Source: Tetmemena sp. SeJ-2015
Lineage: Eukaryota; Ciliophora; Spirotrichea; Sporadotrichida; Oxytrichidae
Length of the DNA stretch: 64,000 nt
Reading direction: 5' to 3'
NCBI GenBank assembly: GCA_027382625.1
Contig: JAJKFJ010021624.1
Span: 124,001 to 188,000 of the forward strand
Every line of letters starts with the position of its first letter. Positions within the stretch are counted from its first letter, which is position 1. Shown here piece by piece: positions 56,100-64,000 of the stretch. The notes beneath the pieces are model-generated. The model ran no database searches. It worked only from the letters and a program-made list of their open reading frames with translations, and was not told the DNA's origin. A program made the position numbers and the translations under genes.

Positions 56100-59000
56100 T
56101 TGCAAAAATAATATTGTAAATGCTTTTCTTCTTCTTCTTTAACGGTAGCAGATGAGGGAATAAATGGTGGGACTGATGTATTCTGTGGGAAGGAGGAGAC
56201 ACCAGGTTAACCCCATATATTCTGTAAAGGATTCTAACCTCCCAGCAAATTTAGCTAAGAATGAATAGAGGTCTGTGGTGCTAATATTGTTGAGGATCCT
56301 GTATTTCCTAAAGCAGATTAGGCTTACAATTACTGCTGCAATTATTGCAACTACAGTTACTGTAGAATTTACAATGGTAAGATATTAAAAAAAAGAAGCT
56401 AGAGCTGATATTGCTATTGCTATTGTTATTAGAGTAACTATTGAGCAGCAGTGTGATAAAGTGGATTATTAAGACCAGGAGGCACAGATATTTAACTTGG
56501 ATTTCCAACTGAAGAAGGCTATTATGAGCTTCCAAATCCTAGCCCAATAGTAGAACCAAATAGAGAATTAGCAGTTCCAGATGCTTGAGGCTAGAATTAT
56601 ACATTTCTTATCTGCTATTGTTGTTAAATGAACTACTGTTGATAAGGATTTATGCCCAATCCTGGAGGTGGTAGAGCTTAGTTTGTTGTGTTTACTGGTT
56701 GAGTTATCAAACTAGGTTGAGATGTAAAGCTACTTGAGTTTTAATTAAGATTCACGCTATTAGTAGGCAGCGAGAGGCCAGGAGGAGGGAAGAATATTTC
56801 ATCATTGAGAGGTGGCTTGACTTAATTGGTTGGCACAAAGTTTGGAATGCTCTGTGGGTATACAAAACTCTGATCTCTAAAAGTCCCAGCTCCACTAAAT
56901 AAGTATTATGGAGATGCTTAAAAATTAAATTCTGAGTAAGGCAGATTAGTAGTCTACTAAGGTTAAAAGACATACTGCTGCTCTTGATGAGTATTATTAA
57001 AAGACTTTCTTGAAGAGCCAAATATTCCTCCATCTCCAAAGAGACTTCCACTGAACAAGCTACCTCCATTATCTTCTTCTTCATCATCCTACTCCTCTTG
57101 AGTGTAATCTTTATCTTCTTCATCAAGTTAATTAAACAAGAAACTGCTTGAGCTTTTCTCGTCTTCCCTTATTTCGCGTTTTGATTTAGGAAAGACGATG
57201 ATGTGTTGAATTCATTTAAAAAGAGAAAATGATTATGAAGGCTTAATTTAAAACACCCGAAGTGTCTTAAACTTACTGAGCCTATTGCTATGCCTTGGCT
57301 TCTTAGATTTTTTATATGGTACCTCCAAACAATGGCTTTGCAAAAAGAGAGCTAGCACTTTTAAATGTATTATAGAAATCTGTATTTTAGTTAGAGCCTT
57401 ACTTATTAGACTGGCTCCACTCCTTTGAATCTTCTTATTGCTTTGGATTGTAAGCAAAATAGCTTTGCTTGATATTAGTGGGCTGAGTTGAATTATCAGT
57501 TTAATCTCTTGCTCCTCTCTAAGAATTTAGTTAAGAATTCACTTAGCTCTAAAAGAGCGAGTGATATTTGGATTAGGTTTATGAATTGAATTGAGAATTT
57601 GCGAAACTGCCAGAAAAAGGTACATGATCCTCATCCTCGTCGTCCTCAATTAATTTGCTCAAATCTTTTTCATAAAGAGGAGAACTTTCTCCCTAGTCAT
57701 CACTATTTTATTCAGAGGAATGGTGATCAGTGCGTTAAGAAGGCTGCGTCGTAACACCAATCGGTTATGTAAATATACTCATAGGATTAAAGCTAAAGAG
57801 ACTTTAGCCAAGAGAGATATTTAATTAACTTTATTTCTTATTTAAAAGTTATTGGGGCTCATAAGATTTCCTAAAAGAGATTTCTTCTGCTCGACCATTT
57901 TCTGAGGTTCATCTGGACGTTTTTGACTTTCAAAAAATGGCATTAGCTCCTCCTTACTAAGCTAGCCTCCTGATTTTCTCGCACTCAATAACTTTTCCAT
58001 TCTATTTTCTTGCCCTACCAAAACCTTTTCTTCCTCCACTCTTTCGGATGAGGACAAAGGGGCCTATTCTTCAGACTAGTTTAAATTTGATTCCTCTTAA
58101 TTTTCAGTAAGCACAGAGGTATCAACTCTCTTCTAGGTATCATTTTAATCATTTAAGTAAAAACGGGCTGTTTCTTAAACTATGCTGTCTGATTGATGAG
58201 AGTTATCTTGTAAATATATTATTAAAGAAGCTTTCAAAACATATTAATATCTTGATTGTCTTAACTCTAATATTGCTAAGCATTCATCTATGATTTAGCA
58301 TTCTCATTGCTCTGAAGATTCTCTGAATTTTGTCTCTGTGGGCTACTCACACCGATTATGTTTTGATCGACGAATTAGCGGTCATCGCTTTGATGTTGGT
58401 TCGCTATGATTTATTCTTATGTTTTGTCGTGTATTTCCTAAATTTTGGTCAAAGTATATTATGAAAATATTATTATCGTTTGAACTTCCCTTATTAGACG
58501 GCTCTTTCCTTTAATAACTGAAGCCACTATTCCTCTACTCATTTGAAAAGGATTATTGCTTTTCAGGGACAGTTTTTTAATTCTGCTGTGATTTTTTGAC
58601 CCATTTCCCCTGGTTAAAACAATCAATATGTATTGCATATAAAGTTCAAATCATCTCTACTGTCAACTTTCCTTTGGTAGAATTAGTGCTATTGAGAGTG
58701 TTGGTGTCTTTAATCATAATTGGATACTAAATTTGCAGAATCATCTTCCTCGTGATAAGCTTCATCTTCATATTGATAATTCTTTCTATAAAATCCTCTC
58801 TCCCTCGCTCTCTGGTATTTGTAGTTCTAATTTTCTTGGGAGTCACTTTCTCCGATTTTTCTCTGCAAGTCCTTTGAATAAGATTTAACTTCGTGGCTCT
58901 TTAAATCCATTTATGATGATGGCACTTGTGCCGCATTTTTAAACTAGCTTGATACTGCTTATTAGTTTTACAGCTAAATTATTATAAAATATATCATAAA

Positions 59001-59340
59001 TAATTATATTTAATCTACTTCTTTCTCATTTGATTAGTTTCTACATGCTACTAGTTATTCTTGCTGTTATCTCTATTCTTTATCTCATGCTAATACTCAT
59101 CCTAGAGAGGCTCTATATCATTTAAATCTCCAATGTACTCAAGACTTTACTTGAAATCCTTTTCTCGCTTCTCTTTTGTAGAGGTGCTCTTCTTGTAAAC
59201 TTTATCCTCGATCTAACTCTAAAAGAAATTAAATTGTTCACACTCAGGTTGAGCGAATTATCTCTGTCTAAGTTCATACTGTGGTTAAAAGAATCCGTTC
59301 CAGTTTGGCCAGCTTCTTCTGTCAAGGATCAGTAAAAATA
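56100..59340 (-). CDS. Very Gln/Asn-rich, prion-like or FG-nucleoporin-like protein region
   Basis: Minus-strand frames give long Q/N/S/P/F-rich protein. Examples: ANSLFGSTIGLGFGSSQQPS, SVPPGLNNPLYHTAAQQLLQ then a long Gln run, FIQQQQQIRNVQFQPQASGT, SLFSGSLFGDGGIFGSSRKS, SEFNFQASPQYLFSGAGTFR, EDHVPFSGSFANSQFNSQTQ. Scattered FG/LFG dipeptides suggest an FG-nucleoporin-like or condensate-forming protein, but repeats are irregular. Gln runs are encoded by mixtures of CAA, CAG, TAA and TAG. Frames change several times; gene boundaries and stops are not resolved, and this may belong to the same gene as the next entry. Confidence 0.5.
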
Positions 59341-59399
59341 ATAATAATTCAATAATTTTTCTAAGGAGGCAGCTTGTATCTTACTCTCTTCTTCCTTTA

Positions 59400-60471
59400 G
59401 AATCCTCAACTCTTCCTCTGCTTTTTAGGCAAGTTCTTTTGCCCTCAAAATTAAATTACGACACTCTGCATCTCCAATTCCCTGCGCTTTTGCTCTAATT
59501 TGGCTTCTTCTTCTTTCCTCTTTTGAGCTTGTCTAAATCTCTCCTCCATTTCCTATTGCTCCTTTATTCTCTAAGCTGTCTATCTCTGCTATTTTTTGCT
59601 CATCCTCGGTACTGCTTTTCCCACTGTTGCAGTCTTAAGGGAAAAAATTAAATTAAAATTTTTATATAGAAACTCCTTCAGCTCCAGAGCCATCTAAAGT
59701 CTCTTGCTAATTTGAGGTTTTTCTCTTATCTTCTTGCTTTTACTCCTCAGATAATTAAAAAAAATTAGATTGGTTTACAGTTTCAAACTAAGTGGCAACT
59801 TTCTGGCCTTTTTCTTCGACTGGAGATAAAATTAACCAACATTATGAGAATAATGAGATTTAGTTTTCTTGTTCTCTGCGCTTGAAGCTTTAAAATTCTA
59901 TTGCGATAAATTAACTCCTTTCTTTGGCGTCTCATCCCTGGCTACTCTAGGCGATGTTTCTCCCATGTAAGAAGTATTACTGCTAGCCACTGAATCTGCA
60001 GGCTGCTTTTACTTTTGCCCTTAATTTCTGCCCGCTTGAACTTTGGTAAAGGAATCCTAATCTCTTCTATTATCATAGTTTATGTTTTGCTAGTTCTTTC
60101 CATAAACAAAATATATATTTTAATCCAGTAGTGGCAGCTATTTGTTATTGCTACTATATCTGCAACTGAATTTATTGAAACAGCTGTTCTTCTCTGAGGC
60201 GGTTCTCTAAGTATTTGTTGGCAGCTGAATTTTACTGCGTAGTATGATTGAAGTGTGAGGCTCTTTGGTTATTGATCCTTCTTCTCTCTTTCTCAGCATC
60301 AATAGCTTGCTTCTGTGCATCTAGAATCACTAAATTCTTCTTGTTTGAGCACATATTTGAAAGCTCTTTAAGTAGCAGCTGATTTGGATTGTCTAGTTTC
60401 TCTTAAGCTTGGTTGTAAGTGTTAACTAAATTATCACTTCCGACCATCTCTCTCATCAAAGATATTTGCAT
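59400..60471 (-). CDS. N-terminal part of a Gln-rich coiled-coil protein
   Basis: The ATG at 60471 opens MQISLMREMVGSDNLVNTYN, then QAQEKLDNPNQLLLKELSNM, CSNKKNLVILDAQKQAIDAE, KERRRINNQRASHFNHTTQ and a Gln-rich IQLQIQQQQQIAATT stretch. Further downstream (59380-59620) the strand is Arg/Glu/Gln-rich, coiled-coil-like. Likely the 5' end of the long Q/N-rich gene to its left, joined through introns or IESs. No domain recognised. Confidence 0.5.
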
Positions 60472-60656
60472 TATAAATAATTATTTAAATTAACAAAGGT
60501 AGTTCTTTCACTCTCACAGGTTAAAAATAAATGATGCAATAAAGAAATATAGAGCAGAAGTAAGGTTAGTTGATCTTTAAGATGTGTTCTTGAGAAATCT
60601 AGAAATTCAGTCTTTGCTATTTCTTCTGATCCAACTTGAACTTTAGATTAGAAACT

Positions 60657-61110
60657 ATGTCCTACGAAATTTTCAGAACAATTAAGGCTCCTAATCCTAA
60701 CATCATGAGTTTTAGACAAACATAGAGAGTTTCTTCGCTCGAGCTTAGAGGTAAAATTTAGTTTGCTAGTGGCAGAAGTGAAATGGGCATTTATATTTGG
60801 AGAATCATTTCCTGAGTGAACAGTTTCTAAAATTAAATATATTCGACTCAAACTGGATGTTCTTCCTTATTCTTCCAACAGAGTAGTCTGTGACAAAGCT
60901 TATCCTTAGCTGGTGCACCTCTCCAGCCTTCAAAGTGAAGGAGTTGCAATTCTCTATTTCTATTCCGAAAGCCTTGCAACCCAAACCTTCAATGGATATA
61001 CTATCTACTGTGAGAGGAAGATTGCCTATGTTTTAGACTACAAATATTCTCTTGTGGACAGTTTCAAGTTTAATGTTTTCGAAACGATAAGTGAGCAAAT
61101 CGCTCAATAA
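60657..61110 (+). CDS. Unknown rightward gene, two frames
   Basis: The ATG at 60657 reads MSYEIFRTIKAPNPNIMSFR, QTQRVSSLELRGKIQFASGR, SEMGIYIWRIIS and then TGA. From the overlap onward another frame continues convincingly: ESFPEQTVSKIKYIRLKLDV, LPYSSNRVVCDKAYPQLVHL, TFNGYTIYCERKIAYVLDYK, KFNVFETISEQIAQ. A one-base break or small IES near 60805 would join them. The antisense strand is also open, so confidence is moderate. No family recognised. Confidence 0.45.
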
Positions 61111-61139
61111 GGAGTGGTAATCTCGCTGTGAATTAGTTG

Positions 61140-62150
61140 AGTGAATAGTTTCCTCACCTGATTTCTCGTCTGAGTTTATAAGATATTGTTTATAATTGAT
61201 AATTTATGGGGATCATATCTTCAGCAGCAATGGTGAAATACAAAACTCTCTCGAGCTCTTGATGCTTTATTGAAACGGTATTTGGGCTTTTAGTCTCAAA
61301 TAGTTAATCCTCTCACCATAGATGTAGTTTTGTATTTTCTTAATTTGTTTCAAAAACGAGTCATCCTCCTATTTAGAAGAGTCTTAGATCCCTTAAAACC
61401 CATCCAAAGAATCTTGGTAGAAACTATTTTACTGCTGATAAAAGCCCATGCCTTGCTAAGGATTTATATTAGAGTTGGAAATTTGCAAAAGGATGCTTTT
61501 TTAGCACTTAGTTAACCTCTAAAAGACCAGTGCCGCCTCTTCCAGTTAACTCAACCTGATAAAGGTGAGTAAGATCATTCTTAATCAGTAAATGCATTTT
61601 CATTTCACCTGTTACCAGAGACATATTGGAATATGACTGCGTTATTTATAGTTCGGTTGCTTTTAGCCTCTATTCTATATACTGCTCCTTATAAAAATGT
61701 AAATTAAATTTTACTTAGTATGCTCCTACTATCTAAGGGTTTATGTAAAGCTTTAATTTGATATTTGGAAGGGCTTGTTATTACTGAAATTATAGACTTC
61801 ATTACTGATTCTACTGTTATCTTTATTGATTATAATATCATTAAGGAAATCACTTTTGAATCTAAATCTCCTCTACTTTTTAAGCTCCTATTTTATTAGA
61901 GACTCTTAAATCTAAGCCTGATGTGCGCTTGTTGCGTTTCTCATCAACTTCATTTTCTATTAAGAGAAAATATTGAAGAATTGAATTAGCTGACTGGGGA
62001 CTTAAGGAAAATAAATTTTAATGATTGATCTTAGAAGCTCAAAGTATCCTCCATCTTCAACTTGCTAGAGTGACTTCATTATTCCTAGAACATTCTGAAT
62101 AAGAAATTTAAATCCTAATTCTGATCAAGGAAGTGATTATAAGAAACTTA
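61140..62150 (-). CDS. Leftward coding-like region, unknown (possible tail of the TMEM131-like gene)
   Basis: Minus-strand text such as NINPQQGMGFYQQQNSFYQD, SFLKQIKKIQNYIYGERINY and (near 61900-62080) SLNRKQSQQETQQAHIRLRF looks coding, with Gln-coding TAA/TAG. Frames change near 61550 and 61800. It may be the polar C-terminal tail of the gene to the right or a separate gene. No domain recognised. Confidence 0.4.
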
Positions 62151-64000
62151 TTAAGAGTACTTGCAAAATTCTCTAAATCTGTGAAATTCAGTGGAGAGCC
62201 AGACTATAAAAGATTTCCTATGCCCCCACCAGGCGGTGCATTTTCATTCAAATTTCTAATTAGATCATCCATCTTCATCTAACTGAGGTCTATCTACATT
62301 AAAAGAGTAAATAATTTAATTTTGCTTTGTTGCTTGAGAAGTCCTTTATTCATTTTGAGAAAGTTTTTCTTAAAAGATTTCTCTATCTAGTTGGCAGATA
62401 TCTCAACTTAAGGTTAAATGAATACCAGATTTTGGAAAAAGTGCTCAACATTTCTGACTATAGAATCTTTAGCAGATTAAGAAAGGATGTCTGTATTAAG
62501 TAGAAGTCTTATTAGAGAGCAGAGCTCATTTTGAGGCTACTCAAAGTTTATAAATAACTCCTCTGAATCTATCCTTTCTTGTATAAGTGAGCTATCAATA
62601 ATGACATTAATGTCTGTGATCTCATTGCAATAGATGTTTATAGGGTGATCCATGTCTAAGTCATAGCCAAATAGATACTCACTCCAAATTACAGGTCTAT
62701 CATTCTGCTTATCTTTGGTGCTTGTTGAAGGTCTTTCTTCCTTTTATTGCTCCTTAACTTAGTTGAAGATTTCAGCTTCATTTAAAGGCTCACCTGATAA
62801 GAATAGGGCCACTTGGATTGGCTAATCGCTTGGGTTGACTATTGTAATGGATTTTGAACTCTCAGAACCAACTTGTACGATACCAAAGTCTAGTTGATCT
62901 TCTAAAGTAATGCAAGGCTTGGTGAGATGAGCCTTTACAGGCACTGTGATGTTAGGGAAGACGTTTGTTTCTATCATAATGGCTGCATTAATTTCAGTCT
63001 TTCCATGAGCTCCAAGATCATCCCAAATCTTTTACTTCTCTTTGTACAATATGAGATCATCAGCTGTAATATAAGTCCTAAAGGGATTCTAACTATTTTG
63101 ACCAGGTTTGCCTCCAATACCTTGTGTAAATGCTGTATAGTGTCCTGCAGCCTCGTTCATAATCATAGTTATCTGTCCTCCATTTTACTGTAGTTAAGCG
63201 CTATTAATCAGCTAAACAATGTGCTACGGAAGTTGTTGTTCAAAAGCAGGGTGAGATCCAAACATAGCACTCTCTAATGTGTGAAGCAGTTTACTGTTTG
63301 AAGAAAGTCTGTTCACGTCTAAGCTCACTAAACCAATCTCTGTCTTATTTCGAGGCATAATGATGTTGGAATTTGGTTACTAAAATTGGGCAAATATACG
63401 CACATCACTTGACGTCATTTGCTTAATCACAATTGGAATATCAAAGGTTGACCTGGCTATCAAAGGCTTGGTCAATATTTGACCAGTAAGAGCTGAGTTG
63501 AACCTAATAACAGAGGGTACTAGGCTAATGTTACCATCTACCACGTTATATTGATAGTTGAAAGTGAAATTTGAGGTCTCTCTTTTCCTCACCAAGAATT
63601 CTATTTTTGTGCTTTTCTATCTTGGCTAAGTGGCTATGACTTAGAAGCATAATGAAAATGTGTGTTGAGGCTTGATGGTTATATTAACTGTTCTCTTAGT
63701 TTTCCTTTATGTAATAAGTGCTATTTTTCCATCATCAATAAGATTTCGAGTAAGAGGTAATCTCCTGCCCTGTTTGTCAAACATTTTATCAATAGTAACC
63801 AGCATGTCATCTTGCTAAGACTTTAAAATTGTCTCTATCGTTATTACTGAATTTTGAAATAAATTGAAATATAATTTTTCATATATAATTATGAATACGC
63901 TATGAGGATTAAGATTAGTTATGTTGAGTCTCTTAATCTTGGTATCGTTATTAGGTATATAGCCATAGTTAATATCGAAACCTTAAGCACACTAGATGTA
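62150..64000 (-). CDS. TMEM131-like protein (Ig/MSP-domain secretory cargo protein), partial
   Basis: The gene enters from the right edge, so its 5' end is missing. Reading leftwards: TKRTVNITIKPQHTFSLCFQ, NFTFNYQYNVVDGNISLVPS, VIRFNSALTGQILTKPLIAR, STFDIPIVIKQMTSSDVRIF, IGLVSLDVNRL, HLTKPCITLEDQLDFGIVQV, GSESSKSITIVNPSDQPIQV, ALFLSGEPLNEAEIFNQVKE. The alternation of beta-sandwich blocks, with the FNYQYNV...P segment followed by LDFG-QVGS-NPS-P-QV, resembles TMEM131/TMEM131L, whose Ig-like modules bind procollagen in the secretory pathway. Family assignment is moderate because no transmembrane segment was reached. Confidence 0.6.

Noticed and set aside
1..64000. CRISPR, tRNA, rRNA, operon promoters, ribosome binding sites
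   Set aside because: The window is eukaryotic nuclear DNA; no repeat-spacer array and no cloverleaf or rRNA core was seen.

Overview
The window looks like germline (micronuclear) DNA of a spirotrich ciliate, most likely a hypotrich of the Oxytricha/Stylonychia/Tetmemena kind. Two observations support this. First, the code: every recognisable gene reads through TAA and TAG as glutamine and ends on TGA. TAG falls exactly on the conserved Gln after the Ile-Tyr of the PDK1-like kinase. Second, several genes are broken by short inserts that lack GT-AG ends but lie between direct repeats (pointers); removing the insert plus one repeat copy restores the conserved protein. This is the MDS/IES organisation of a germline genome. 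The clearest cases are CATTTT in the PP2C gene, AAATCTAA in the PG-rich-repeat gene, AGAGAG and ACTT in the PDK1-like gene, and a 12-bp repeat in the DNA ligase gene. Ordinary GT-AG introns (about 30-200 bp) are also present. No C4A4/G4T4 telomere tract, rRNA or tRNA gene was recognised. The species call is inference.

Layout. 0-14 kb: tubulin-tyrosine-ligase-like gene (-), four-TM membrane protein (+), class III CoA-transferase (-), nephrocystin-4-like domain protein (-), PP2C phosphatase (-), complex I 51-kDa subunit (-), then polar unknown genes (-). 14-23 kb: sperm-tail PG-rich-repeat protein, two polar/EF-hand-like genes and a long Glu/Arg/Gln coiled-coil protein ending in a CaaX-like motif (all +). 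23-31 kb: a tandem pair of paralogues and a PDK1-like kinase whose gene carries two IESs, a kinase-like decoy fragment, a decayed Lys-rich ORF and a 620-bp foldback element (+). 31-36 kb: myristoylatable STK32-like kinase, Sel1-repeat gene and MT-A70-like methyltransferase homologue with DGPW in place of DPPW (all -). 36-39.3 kb: AT-rich DNA and a DD34E (Tc1/mariner/TBE-type) transposase (-). 39.5-47 kb: unknown gene (+), SecA-like helicase (-), AT-rich spacer, second Sel1 gene (-). 47-54.3 kb: ankyrin gene, then DNA ligase I split in two, with a complete importin-alpha-like armadillo gene sitting inside the germline gap (all +). 54.3-55.3 kb: an isolated GC-rich island and AT-rich DNA. 55.5-64 kb: an unknown gene (+), a very long Q/N-rich region (-) and the 3' part of a TMEM131-like gene (-) running off the right edge.

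Most genes are unrelated housekeeping or cytoskeletal genes that would end up on separate gene-sized macronuclear chromosomes, so no operon logic is expected. What links the loci is germline architecture: IESs, a nested gene and mobile elements destined for elimination. Several coherent frames also carry one internal TGA (SecA-like, transposase, the gene near 17.9 kb). I cannot decide between germline decay, undetected IESs and sequence error for these.
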